A stretch of 64,000 nucleotides of DNA. Origin: Sanguinoderma infundibulare (lineage: Eukaryota; Basidiomycota; Agaricomycetes; Polyporales; Polyporaceae). Location: positions 1,116,001 through 1,180,000 of the forward strand of contig JAVLRN010000001.1 of NCBI GenBank assembly GCA_032821775.1, read 5' to 3'. Of the stretch, positions 20,604-32,028 are shown piece by piece. The notes below the pieces were generated by a model. The model was not told the DNA's origin, did not search any database, and was given only the letters and a program-made list of their open reading frames with translations. Numbering within the stretch: position 1 is the first letter of the stretch; the number at the start of each line of letters is the position of its first letter. The translations under genes were made by a program, and so were the position numbers.

Positions 20604-22110
20604 AGACGGTCGGAGCGCGGTGGTGGAAGGTGACGTGCAGGTCGCACAGCACGCAGGCTGGTGTGGTTCCGGATGGGGGTGGGGGTGATGGTCAGCCAGG
20701 GTGGCGTCGGTAGATACGGTTCGCTCGAAGACGACGACGGCGCCGAGCAGAGATCCTGGCCAGACAGCAGCCCAGCCCGCCACCTTCTTATACCTCGCAC
20801 ACCAGAAGAGACGCAACCGCCCCATCTGGGGATCTCGTCAATATCTGCGTCGAAATCCGCTGCCGAATCTCGATGCCCCGTGCATATGGACCCGAGCTAG
20901 TTTTCGGTTCTCATGGCACGCTTCGCGCGATATAGGCCATATGCATCCGCGGCCAGGACGGCGCGCGCCCAGCGGCAGTCGAGACGATGGCAGAAGCTGG
21001 CGGATTTGTGCGATCAGGACGTACGTTTGGGAACTCTGACCGATCGGATCTCCTGCCGGCGTGAGCGCGTGCGGACTCCAAGGCCAAGGGAACTCCGTGC
21101 CCCGAGAGCAAGGGACGTGGATGCACATGCGCCGACTTCTGCCAGGAATTCGAAGTTCGCGAAGGGAGTCCGGATGCCATGCAGGCCTGGGAGACTGAAT
21201 TTAAACTCATAACCGCCCGCCTAGAGCGTTCTGCCCATCAAACACCGACGTTTGTCCCCATACCAGGCGCCACGTTCGCATGCGTATTTTCGGTCAGCGC
21301 GCAGCGGCGTCTTGGCTATAATAGACGGGTCGGTGCGGAGGAAGAAATCTTCAGAAGGCACGGGAGGTGAACCAGAAATCTTCAGAAGGCACGGGAGATG
21401 AACCAGAATAATACATGTTATCGTCGTTCTGAGGCATTAAGCCGCCGATAGCCCACACTGGATGTCAGCCCAACACGGCGCCAGATATTATATTCTTGCG
21501 CGGCAGGGGAGCTCAGTGATGAACGGAATTCTGACGAGATGGTGCAAGCCGCAGGGGTAAAATGTGGAAACGGTGGCGGATGCACCCACAAAGAACACTA
21601 CCCAAACGTAACGGAAGGGGGCGCATGATCACTGTGACTGCTAGATTGGAACCAAGGTTTCCCCTGACGCAGCATTACACGCATGGCCGATTGCATGCGG
21701 CTCGGCACGCGGAGGAAACGAATGACGCACGGAAATAATGCGACGTTTGCAACGACCGGACAGAAAATGGCAAGGGGCAAAGTGTCGATCGAAGTTCCGT
21801 ACCTTTTCATCTCGTCTCCATGTTGGCACTCCGGCACGAGGTCGATGCGTTTCAGGATGACAACTACTCCGAGAATAGATGAAGCATTGGATAGAGGTTT
21901 CCTCTGAAGCCAATAGTGTCTAGGCAGTAGCTACGCGATCATAAGCAAGGCGCTACATAGATCGAGCATCTACTTACCTAACGTTCAACACGACGCGTCC
22001 GCATCATACAGGAAAAAAACCCTGGTCGTGCGAGGCACCCACGCGCACGAAGTCTTGAACGAGAGACGGCGGCCGACTGCATCGCGGTATTACGAGAGGC
22101 GACGCGACGT
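20604..22110. other. Intergenic with one short tandem repeat
   Basis: No gene is supported in these 1.5 kb. The left part holds the promoter of small-protein gene B. Several frames of 80-100 codons at 20661-21212 overlap one another on both strands and look like GC-driven chance frames. A 31-bp duplication lies at 21345-21406. Confidence 0.5.
21345..21406. repeat. 31-bp unit duplicated in tandem
   Basis: The unit beginning AAATCTTCAGAAGGCACGGG occupies 21345-21375 and again 21376-21406 with a single G/A difference. It is intergenic and probably arose by replication slippage. Confidence 0.85.
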
Positions 22111-23272
22111 TCAAGCGGAGAAGTCGGTATGGTTCAGCAGCTCTTCCCACTTGAACTGCTCCGGTGCCTCGTGGAACATTCTGAGGAGCGCCGCCCTCTG
22201 CTCGGAGTCCTCATTCTGCAGATAGAACCGCTGGACATGGATAGCGAGCAATTGGGCGTCCTGCTGGCTGAGCATATACCGTACGCCGTCCTCGCTGGCT
22301 CCGACGCCAGCAGAGCCCCCCGACGGCGTGATCTCGCCGCGAAGGAGTACCAGTCCGTGCGAGTTCACCAAGTCCGTATAGTGTGTCAGGACGAGATAAG
22401 GGGTGGCGAAGGATTGCCGGAGCTTGTATTCCTGGAGTGGGGTGAACAGGATTGTCGATGTTTGCGGATTTGAAGAGGCCTTAGCGGGGCAGAAGAGGTC
22501 GCTCGTCGCGGTTGGCTCCGGCGGAGGCCCATGGAAGGCCCATTCCATGAGGTAGAATTCGTAAGCGGGCTCCTTCGATCCTTCTTCCACCTGTGCATTT
22601 TCTCGTGGGACGGGAAGGATGAATGTGGGATACTTGCCCGCGACCTCCAACATCTTCTCGTAGCTCTCGACAGGAACGGTTGCACAAAGGAATCCACGTC
22701 CGGTGCCTCCGGTTCGTGATTCATGGTACGCCCTCCATAGCAACGAGATCTGCTCAGGTGTGTGCGGCTTCGCAAGGAGCTTGTCGAGGTTGAGTATGCT
22801 CGAAAGCGGCTGATTATGCTATTCAGGTGGCCGGACAATGCGTATACGGAAGGCCACGTACCTTCACAGGAGAACTATCCTTTCTAGATGCGCTTCCAAC
22901 AGCTGGTGATGTTGAATTGGATGAAGAGGGAGAAGGAGTACTCGCAGGGGAGTCCTGGGCAGCTTCAGAGGATTTACTGCGCTCTTCTTGAAGGTTTTGA
23001 AGACGTCGTTGCTTCTCCTGGTCCTTCAACTCAGCGCGAAGGTCGGCCACGATCTTCCCTTGCCTGGAATGCGGTTACTTCGCGTAAAGTTGTGCATAGG
23101 ACCGTTGTGCTTACTCCTGCGCTCGTCGCTGTAGCTTTTCCCCATACTTCTCCTCGTAGTTCACCCTCGGAGAAGCAAGTTCGCGAACAAGTCGAGTGGA
23201 ACAGAACAGTCGCGCCGAGCCCCTCGACGACCCCGAGCGCAAGGTAGCAGAGAGCAAATGCCTAGATAGCAT
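22111..23272 (-). CDS. ATP11: ATP11, mitochondrial F1-ATPase assembly chaperone
   Basis: Three exons encode a protein of the ATP11 family, which binds free beta subunits of the F1-ATPase in the mitochondrial matrix until the hexamer forms. The first exon (ATG at 23270-23272) begins MLSRHLLSATLRSGSSRGSA, an Arg/Ser-rich amphipathic presequence. Next come VNYEEKYGEKLQRRAQE and a charged, Ser-rich linker (KSSEAAQDSPASTPSPSSS). The conserved C-terminal domain follows: ISLLWRAYHESR, FLCATVPVESYEKM, TFILPVPRE, EFYLMEWAFHG, VLTHYTDLVNSHGLVLLRGE and the tail EQFKWEELLNHTDFSA. Introns fall near 23090-23140 and 22805-22860. Length and order of blocks match the family. It is head to head with the GT49 gene. 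Confidence 0.9.
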
Positions 23273-23294
23273 GCTGACGTAGCCAGAGGAGCGG
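23273..23294. promoter_or_regulatory. 22-bp interval between divergent start codons
   Basis: The ATP11 start (minus) and the first ATG of the GT49 gene (plus, 23295) are 22 bp apart, so each 5' UTR and promoter must extend into the other gene. If the GT49 protein starts at the in-frame ATG 23355, the gap is 82 bp. Confidence 0.55.
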
Positions 23295-25432
23295 ATGATG
23301 GGGGACGATGAAGTGGCTGCCGGTGTACAAGCGCCAGAGAGTGTTTCCCCGAGGATGGCAATTCCCGACGGTTTCTCTCAAACCACCATCCTCTCACCTG
23401 TACACGACTCCCGCAACAGCCCTTCGGATCTGGAAATGGGTGTAGGCCTAATCCTCAGGTTTCTTCAGCTCTGTGTCTGTCTCTACGTTCTTGCGGCAGT
23501 GACCTTCACCACTTGCGTCTACGTCTTATCGCCGGTCTCCCGTTTCTTCTGGTTTAGAACGTATCATAGGCCCGCTCTTCCTCCGACACAGAATACCAAC
23601 AATCGTCCCCCCGTCCAGAGGTCTGCTCTGCTCTTCCAGGACCCGCCGGAGATACACCTAGACCTCGAACTGACGGAACCTCTAGACAACAATCATTGGG
23701 AGGACAGCTGGCCTAGGGGATATGCACATTCGGAGCTGCTTCATCTTCCCCGCTCCGCGGTCACTGTCGGCAACACTCCGGCCTCCAATGGGTTCGACAT
23801 CCGCGAAGAGACTCTGTTGTCGAAGGCGTTCTCCGAGGCCATGCACCCGACACGCATCATACCGTTTTACTTCAAAGCCTCTAGCGATGTCGATCCAGAA
23901 GACGTGACTATCACCACTCTCGTCACCAACAATAGGTTCAAAGTGTTCAAGCAGCTGGTTGAACGATATCGCGGTCCTATCTCCGTCACCATTCACATCC
24001 CACTCCCTCTCCACGCGACCTTCTCGTCTCTCAAGCCGGACCATCCCTCCAGAGTGGCTCTCAGCAATCTTCACGCACTATATGCGTCTTCTCCTCTCTT
24101 CTCTCAACATGTTGACGTACACCTGGCGCTCTCCCCCTTCACCAGAGCTCTCTCTACCGGCCCTCTCTCCCAAACGGAGAACGACTCGGAAGGCGGCCGC
24201 CAGTTCAACGTATGGCGAAACGCCGCACGGCTCTTCGCACGCACCGACTTTGTCATGATGCTCGACGTCGACTTCGCCGTCTGCACCGACTGGCGCGGCT
24301 TCGTCCGAGACGCGCTGCGCACCGCGGCCTCCTCGACCCCAATCCGTCCTCCCTTTCGCACAGGGCGCCTGCGCCAAAGGGCCCGCGCCACCGACGACGC
24401 CAGCGCGAATCCGACGGATATAGTCGAGAAGCTCCGCGACGGCGCCGCGGCCCTCGTCGTCCCTGCCTTCGAATACGTGAAGCAGCAGGATGGCACCGAC
24501 CCGCGTACGTTCCCGACGGAGAAGCAGGTCGGTGTCTGCTTGACCTGCGCAACGCCGGCCTCGGCTCCATTCCATCCCATCTGCTCCCTGAAACCTTGAC
24601 TCACCGGCTGATGAACCGCTCCTCTTCTCCGCCGTGCAGGGCCTGCTCAAGCTGACGCGAGCGAACCCGCCTGTCATCGCGTCCTTCCACGCATCGTGGG
24701 GCCCCGGCCACAACAGCACCGACTACGAACGCTACTACTCAATCCCACCGGGCGCGGGCGCCGTGTACAAGGTCGAGCAGTACCAGAGCGCATACGAGCC
24801 CTACGTCATCATGAGCAGGCGTGTCAGCTGGTCAGCACCTTCATCTTTCCAGAACAGTCTTCTCGCCACTGACCCTGTCTTCTCTTCGGTCGGTCTTCCC
24901 GGCAGGTGCGACGAGCGGTTCGCGGGCTACGGAGGAAACAAGGCCGCTTGTCTTTTCGAAATGTACCTCAGCGGGGTTTCCTATTACGTCCTCTCGGACC
25001 ACTTCCTCATCCATCAGAGCCATAAATACGAAGAAGAAGCGAGAAGAGTAGAGGTAAGGCACGTTTGAGCCCTCCATAGGCACTCGGCTGACACGACCCC
25101 CATAGCGCAAGTCGAACAGGAAGCTGTACGCAGACTTCAAGGAGGAGACCTGTCTCCGGTGCGTCCGAAATTTGCTGCCCGCCGGCTGATTCATCTGCAT
25201 GGAGCGTACCAAGGTACCTCTACCGCTATCATCGGGAAGGGATCCTGCACACCGACCGGGCCGCAAACGCGCGTGAGGAGTGCAAGAAGATCAAGAACAT
25301 AGCGAAGACCGTGACGCAGGTGAATTCAAATCTCCTGTGCGGAATTCTGTGCTGTTATTCACTTGCTGGGAAATTCTGTTTCAATCCAGCTGATCAATGG
25401 ATGAGCCCCTCTCCCTTCAGGCGACTCGGTAG
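23295..25432 (+). CDS. LARGE-like glycosyltransferase, GT49 family
   Basis: A multi-exon gene encodes a type II membrane glycosyltransferase of family GT49, the family of the xylosyl/glucuronyl transferase domain of animal LARGE and of B4GAT1. The first exon (23295-24527) has a short cytosolic head, a membrane helix around residues 50-75 (ILRFLQLCVCLYVLAAVTF), a proline-rich stem and the start of the catalytic domain. The DxD metal site is VMMLDVDFAVCTDW near residue 323. Later exons give FHASWGPGHNSTDYERYY, YEPYVIMSRR, CDERFAGYGGNKAACLFEM and FLIHQSHKYEEEARRVE, then KKIKNIAKTVTQ. I end it after an intron with a strong acceptor (cccttcag), giving a stop at 25430-25432; reading on without that intron would end at 25502. 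It probably acts in the Golgi on cell-surface glycans; the substrate in fungi is unknown. Confidence 0.85.
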
Positions 25433-25783
25433 AGGTTCTTTGGTGCCGAGCATCAAGAAGCATGTACTCATTCCCGCACTCTTATCCCATGACGTGTTTT
25501 AAACATTCCGGTGAATTGTACGGTATATGCAATGTACATTGAACTGCGTATTCGCATTACGCTCCGATTGATGTGGTCTAGAGCAAACTAGCATGTATGG
25601 TATGATGGCACAACCCCCTCGACGACATGCGATAAAACATGAACGATCGAAGCATCCACGACGTCCCCGCAGATATAGAACAGATCTATAAAATGCATCA
25701 ATGAACACCGCCTATGCTTCCTCTTAGCAGAGGAATGTACTGCAAACAGCGGGCGTCCCAGGATGTATGCAGAGGGAGGGGGT
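25433..25783. other. Intergenic between convergent 3' ends
   Basis: This is the shared 3' flank of the GT49 and MDV1 genes. It is AT-richer than its surroundings (about 25500-25730), as expected for 3' UTRs and polyadenylation signals. I see no gene in it. Confidence 0.5.
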
Positions 25784-28488
25784 TTACAGCGCCCAGATTT
25801 TGACGATCGAGTCCCGCCCGCCCGAGACCATGTACCGGTCCATGTACCGGAGCCGCTCGACAGGTCGTGTGTGGCCGTTGGTCATGAGCGTGGAGTGCTG
25901 CATACTCGTCCGGTTGTAAATCTGGGAAACAACGCAGGTAAACGGTAAGCACTCATTCCAGCGGCGGCCGGCGCATAGATAAGAAAAGCATCGAATGTGC
26001 CCCATCGAGCAAAAGAACCGCACCTTGACACCGTTCTCGCCCGTTGCGGCAACAATCTTGCGGGTATCGAACTGGAGCGCGGTTACGGCATGGTCGTACT
26101 TGAGAGTCTCGAAGATACCGCCCGTGCGCACGTCCCAAATCTGTGTACCCATAGAGAAGAGATAAAGGATCAGAACATAAATAAGCGTGGGATCGCCCAG
26201 GTCGTAGCAGCACGCACCCGGATGGACTTGTCGAGGCTTCCGCTGACAATGTGCAGTTCGTCGAACTGGAGGCAGGTGACCGGCGCTGTGTGGCCGAGAA
26301 GCGTGCGATGCGGCTGGCCAGTGCGCACTACGGCCGTAGTCAGTCACTTATGCGCACTCAGCACCGTCAGAAACGATACTCACTGTCCCACATCCTGACT
26401 GCTCCGTCTCCGCTACCACTCACGAGAGCATAGCCCCAGAACTGCACAGCGCCCACGAAGTCTTGGTACATTTCCCATGTGCCATCTGCATAAGGAGGCG
26501 TCGGGACCGCAAACGTTCCCGCGGCGGCAGCGGCTCCGGGGAAGAGGTGAGCAGGAAGTGCGGTGCCAGGGACGGCCGTTGGCGGATGTGAGATTGCCCA
26601 GAGGATGTCCATAGTCATCACGCACTGACCAGTGTTGAGGTCCCACTGCCGCATTGTCTTGTCGGACGCGCCCGTAACCTGCGATTGTGAGTGAGTATGT
26701 GCAAATTGAGTACATCTCAATAGTGAAGGTGAGCACGTACCAGGCACTCGTCTTCGAAGTACATCGCGGAGACAGCTTTCGTGTGTCCCTCCAGCGTCCG
26801 GATGCAAGGACCATCCCTCTCTACAGCACTTGACGGCCGGCTACTAGTGCTGCCCGCTTGCCCCACTCCGTTCGCGCTGGCCTCGGTGCTCTCGTCCTCT
26901 TCAGCAACATCACTCAGACTGAGCATGTCACCCGATTCCCAATCCTCGTCTTCGTCCACTCGGCGCAAGTCCCACGCTCGCACTGTGCCATCTTCGCTGC
27001 CGGTCAAGCAAATATGGTCTTCGACCTGAATGCACTTCACCGTCCCGCGGTGACCACGTAGTCGGCCGACCTCTTCACCCGTGAGCAGGTCCCATACACG
27101 CAGCTGGGTATCATCTTGGCTGGCGGTGACGAGTGTACCATAGGGTTCTGAGAAGTCGAGGGCCGAGATGGGAGTGGTATGGCTCTCAAGAGACTGAACG
27201 TGATATTAGATGGGATCCCTGTCATGGCGAGACGATGAATGATTACCATGAAAGCGACACCTGGTGGCAATTCGTCATGTTCTGAAGGCAAGAACGCCGG
27301 CCCTTTTCGTCTTCTCGTACTTGCCGGTATATAACCATTATTGCGCGAGGGTTGGATGACGGATTCCTCAAGCTCAAGACGTTCTCGAACACCTTCCACT
27401 GAGAGCGGGACCCGTCAAAGGAGGACTAGCTACATAACTGGAACCACGTACGTTCATCGTCGAGCTCCAGATCTTCTTCTTGTAGCTTCAGCAGATCTTC
27501 CTCCAAATGAGCTCGGATAGCATCCAACGCGTCAATCTTACGAGTTATTTCCTCAATCTCGTTGTTGATGAGGGTCTAGAAACTTGTCAGCTAGGAGACC
27601 GAAAGGACCTTTAATAGCGAATGCACCCTGCGGACATGAAGATTCCCCTTGTCCCGTTCAATCTCATGGGTTTGACGGACGAGTTCGTCTGTGCCAAACG
27701 TCTTGCCTGCGCTCAGGCTTTGCCTCCCTTTCCGCTTTGCCTTGCCCTTCCTTCCGTGCCCATTCCGTTCCGCCCGCCCAACCATCACTACGTCGTCGTC
27801 GCTGGCCACGCTCTCCCCATCGTGCTCGTCTTCGTCTCCCAACAAACCCCTGGCACCTAAGCTCATCCTCTTCAGGCCCAACTTTGGTGTGTCCACGTTC
27901 CTGGTTTGCCTTCTCCGGATGCGACTTTTCTCGGCACTGGGGATGGTGGCATTGAATCCTCTGAGCAATGAGACGTTCTCAGCGACACCTTCTGGTTCGG
28001 GGACATCCTCCTGGAGAAGTTCATCTGTTGCCTCGACGATCTGGAGGTCGCGCGACGTCACTCGGCGGGAACCGAACCCAAGCCGCAGCGGGGCACGACC
28101 GAGGGTCGCAAAGTCAACGTGCGCCCTGCCGCCTCCGACAGCGCCCCGCGGTCTACCAGAGACTGTCGCGGCACCTATTAGACGTGGAGTCATGATGACG
28201 GGGGCGACTGTGTTCCACCGATACCAAAATGTTGGCAGACCTCAACCACTCAGCGCCCGAAGACTCTAGGACAATCACAGAGAAACACGCACGCTCTGTG
28301 AGAATCTTTGCAGAGTCATGCTTGCGAGACGTGAACGGCGAGAGAATGGCTTTGGAAACGGCGTCAAACCTGCTGGTGGTTCCGGATGAGGAGCTACTGC
28401 TGCCTTCTACGACGAGAGGGTCGGGGGTTGTGCGGTGGCCACGCTTGCTTTCCTTGTGTGGTCCATGGGACTTGCTAGAGGCGGCCAT
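25784..28488 (-). CDS. MDV1: Mdv1/Caf4-type WD40 mitochondrial fission adaptor
   Basis: A multi-exon gene encodes the adaptor that links the outer-membrane protein Fis1 to the dynamin Dnm1. The N-terminal part (start [17 protein letters not shown]) contains [13 protein letters not shown], then a basic linker. A coiled coil follows ([53 protein letters not shown]), the dimerisation region of the family. The C-terminal half has seven WD repeats, for example [86 protein letters not shown] and the last, [15 protein letters not shown], before the stop. An acidic Ser-rich insert ([17 protein letters not shown]) sits between repeats 2 and 3, as in other fungal members. The gene is divergent from the F-box gene with 264 bp between starts. 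Confidence 0.9.
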
Positions 28489-28752
28489 GGTGCTCGCGCC
28501 CTATGGGGGCGGCAGGAGGGAGTCGGACGAGCTCGCGGTGGTGGACGGTGAGAGTTGCGCTTTCCTGGCTCTTTCTGGCCACCGCGACGCGTCCGAAGCG
28601 CCCGCACCTGCACGTGCGCTTTCGTCACCGACCGCGCCGAAGTCCGAGGCAAGCACTCCTTGCCTCCTTCCACTTTGTTTCGCAATACACGTTCCCCAAG
28701 TGAGCGGACATCACCTTTATAGAGCAAAACTGACTGCACTCGACCACGCTAG

Positions 28753-30534
28753 ATGCATGTCGATCGCGTATCGTTCCTGCAGCGTCCTGGCATCTCCGCC
28801 ACTGAGCGTGTTTTCCGATTCACATCCGAGGACGAAGTGGCACTTCGAACCCTGCCTCCATCCAACATCCAAGATTGGGTACTCTCCAAGGTGGAATACC
28901 ACAAGGAGTACACGCGTCAATTGGCTTCGGCCTTCAACGCTAACGCCCGCATTCATCGGTCTCTACCCCCCGAAATCCTCGCGGAGATATTCTCTAAGCT
29001 TAATCCCCAGCACCGTAGCGGCATTCGCTTCTTACATGTATGCCGCACCTGGCGCGACCTCATACTCAAAACACCTCAATTTTGGCAGGACATGGTGAGC
29101 CTTGAAAATATCATGGGTGAACGCCACGGTCCTACCCCTGTCGACGTACGGTTCGCAACCGCATTCCTCGATCTATCGGCCCCATGCAAGATCGACATTA
29201 CCGCTCGTTTTTCCGCCGAACTCCGGCCCCCGCTGCTGGCACCATATCTCCCTCGCGTTACAGATCTGTCCTTGCATCTCAAGCCCAAATACGCCCTCGA
29301 ACTACTCCAGACGCTAAAATCAGCCAGCATGCCGCATCTAACGTCTGTCAACATTTGGCACCACACTGTGTTTAGCAAGTATCAAGTAACCCGAGAAGAC
29401 TGGCGGGCCCTGAAAGCCATCTCTCTCCCCCCCGACGCGTTCCCGTCCTTCAACGCTCTCAGCATTCCATCCGCGTTCCTCATACCCGGCATCTCTCTCC
29501 CTTCTTTACGAACCGCCGAGCTCGCTAATTGCGATTGTATGCAATGCGTCATGGACGAGTCCTTCCTTGTCGCGGCCGACCTCTCTTCCTTCCTGAAGCG
29601 TTGCCCCCAACTGGACCATCTAATAATCGCCAGGTCGCTGGGCCCGTCCTTCTCGGCCGATTCTAACCCCCCACCGCCACCAGCAAACCTACAGTGCTTG
29701 CGCACGTTACAGCTCGGGTACGGCGACTCGTTGGCCTGCGATGAGATCTCCCAAATCCTCGACCACTTCTCCGTCCCTTCCGGCGCCACGGCCGTATTCA
29801 GATGCGATAACAAAGACACACTGTACATCCCACCTAGCGTCCGCAAGCTCGGCGCCATATCCGTGGTCGACCATTTATCCATCGGCATGGACTCCCCAGC
29901 GCTGTGCACGGTCCTGTGCTGGGCAGATGGAGATCTCCGCGTTGACCTCGAGACGACGGTTGAATTTGACTGTTCCCCTGTCCGCGGAGTCTTGGAGCAG
30001 ATCATGGACGCGTTTGCGACCCCTTCCGTCACGCACCTCGAGCTCACAGCGCCCACTGCCTCTCTGTCCCACGAGTATTGCGTCGGGGAGAGCATGAGCC
30101 CGCTCCTCTCCCGCTTTCCTTCCATCTCCCGCTTGCAGGTGCGCCTCGGGAAAAACCCCAGCGACGTTTTCAAGGCGTTGGCCACTCACACTTCCGGCGG
30201 TCGACCCGTCTGTCCGAATCTGGAGCATCTATCCGTCTATTGGTGTCTGGAGAAGAAGTTCAAAGAGTCCGACTTCGACATCACTTGCAAGTTGATTCGG
30301 AAGACGCTCACCCGTCGTGCCGAACTTGGATCCCCGTTAGCGACCTTCGTCTTCAAGTGCGAGGCGCCGAGGATGAGGGAAGTCGATGACCTGTCGGTAA
30401 TGGTGGAAGGGGTCGAACAACGACTCCTCGCACAGTTCAGCTCGGTGGCGAACGCCGTGGAGGTAGAGTTTTGCCGCGACGCGACGATACCTCCCGGGAG
30501 TCCTCCCAGGCTGGCTTTGTCGTCCATATTTTGA
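28753..30534 (+). CDS. F-box-like protein
   Basis: A single-exon gene encodes 593 residues. After a helical N-terminal segment (WVLSKVEYHKEYTRQLASAF), an F-box-like motif occupies roughly residues 68-115: RIHRSLPPEILAEIFSKL, then FLHVCRTWRDLILKTPQFW. The rest has leucine-rich character with irregular repeats (LRTAELANCD, LPRVTDLSLHLKPKYALELL, LQCLRTLQLGYGDSL), typical of the large basidiomycete F-box family. Such proteins join Skp1 and cullin to present substrates for ubiquitination; the target is unknown. The start gives the longest frame and follows the divergent MDV1 promoter. The protein ends GSPPRLALSSIF. Confidence 0.78.
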   Translation: MHVDRVSFLQRPGISATERVFRFTSEDEVALRTLPPSNIQDWVLSKVEYHKEYTRQLASAFNANARIHRSLPPEILAEIFSKLNPQHRSGIRFLHVCRTWRDLILKTPQFWQDMVSLENIMGERHGPTPVDVRFATAFLDLSAPCKIDITARFSAELRPPLLAPYLPRVTDLSLHLKPKYALELLQTLKSASMPHLTSVNIWHHTVFSKYQVTREDWRALKAISLPPDAFPSFNALSIPSAFLIPGISLPSLRTAELANCDCMQCVMDESFLVAADLSSFLKRCPQLDHLIIARSLGPSFSADSNPPPPPANLQCLRTLQLGYGDSLACDEISQILDHFSVPSGATAVFRCDNKDTLYIPPSVRKLGAISVVDHLSIGMDSPALCTVLCWADGDLRVDLETTVEFDCSPVRGVLEQIMDAFATPSVTHLELTAPTASLSHEYCVGESMSPLLSRFPSISRLQVRLGKNPSDVFKALATHTSGGRPVCPNLEHLSVYWCLEKKFKESDFDITCKLIRKTLTRRAELGSPLATFVFKCEAPRMREVDDLSVMVEGVEQRLLAQFSSVANAVEVEFCRDATIPPGSPPRLALSSIF

Positions 30535-32028
30535 TGACACACCGACTGGGTACGTTCTCTCTTGTCGTCTTCTCGCAATCATTTACTCAGTTTGAACTCC
30601 CAAGCGTTTGCGGTCTTACGACCGTGCCTGGCGTTAGTCAACCTACACTTCCGCCTCGACCTTGGACCCCCCTCCCCCCCCGTTTCCCTCCATCACCATC
30701 AGAAACCGTCATTAAGAGGTAGCGATCGTTTGTCCCCAGTTGGTCACGTCTCCGTCTGCTTCACAATGCTTCCCCCCTTCAGCACTATCGTCGCCGGCAG
30801 AAGGGCCTCTCCAGACGGCGCTCGACTTCCGCGAGCCCAGCATGACTACCCCCACAGCTCGCTTCGCCTGGCCCCTGCCCCGCCCTCCAAGGCGAAAGCC
30901 GACATCGACACCTGGGCAATACCTCTCGGAGGACCTTACTGATCTCCCTCCGAATGTTTGGACCGGCTATTCAGCCGGACCGGGGTAGGGAGGAGAACGT
31001 TGGGTCCTCGACTCCGATGGAGAGGGGAGCGGTCGGGACGCCCAAGCGAAGGACGAGGGAGGTGAGTGCAACGTTGAGACCGGGGAGGAGGGGAGCCAGA
31101 GTTCTGGTGTGGTCCACGCCGAGGAAGGCGCAAGTTGATGGCGGATGATGAACACGAGGCTCAGAGCATCGGTGCACTTGGAGGATGCGGAATGGGGAGG
31201 GAAGGCGAAGGACTTGGACGACCCGCCTGGCGAAGTTGGGGACGATGTACAGTATCAACGTGATGCACGCGAGCTGCGTTGAGTGTGGAGTAGCGGACAA
31301 GGTCTTTTCTCCTTCCCCAATCGCGTTGTTGTTTCTCTAATCGGCCTTGATCTCCTCGCTGTTTATGGAAGAAAATTTCCCAGCCTTGTCCGATATGACT
31401 AGCAATAGCTTCGGATACGTCGTTGTCACGGACCCGAGTTTGTAGCCCGTTTGTCCATAATATAATGTGTGAACGCGTCGTCCTGTATACAGTCCACCTT
31501 GCTTGCTTGGTTCTGTCAATGGCCCACAGCTTGCTCGCATGCAGACCCATTGTGGCTTGCTTAGTTCGAATGACAGAGATAATTAAACGTTCCGAGTGTA
31601 TTCGGTATTCAAGCAACTACACTCATTGTGGTACGACGTATAAGGTATGTAGATTCAGAAGGAGATGTTACACTATGGCTACAACACAACTTCATCAGTT
31701 TCAATGTCCATCCCCGAAAGTTCAAAGTAATAAAAATACGGTGCGGAGCGGGCAGTCGGCGGCGGGAAATCGGAGAACGTATCGTGGAGGAGCATAAGTG
31801 CGGATGTACGCAGGGGAGGCATAGAACATAGAGCATTGAGTGGTAATCAAGAATCGAGAGTCCAAATATGTGCATATGTCGAAGGCGATGAGGGAAAGGT
31901 GCATGCGATGAGGATAGTCCAGATAGTCGAGTATATGCATGAGCCGCCGCGAGCCGCCGCCCGCACCAAAACAGGAACGAAAAGAAGACACCCAAATCCA
32001 AGGGGAATCGAATCCGACGGAGCCAGCC
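30535..32028. other. Intergenic, one weak candidate
   Basis: No gene is supported with confidence. On the minus strand 30971-31300 reads a 109-residue frame with a hydrophobic stretch (LACITLILYIVPNFARRVV) that could be a small membrane protein, but I see no family resemblance. On the plus strand 30740-30988 reads a proline-rich frame. The rest is the 3' flank of the F-box gene and of the Clp1-like gene. Confidence 0.35.

Noticed and set aside
20398..20688. Plus-strand frame of 96 codons
   Set aside because: It is the complement of exons 1 and 2 and of the promoter of small-protein gene B and has no start context or homology.
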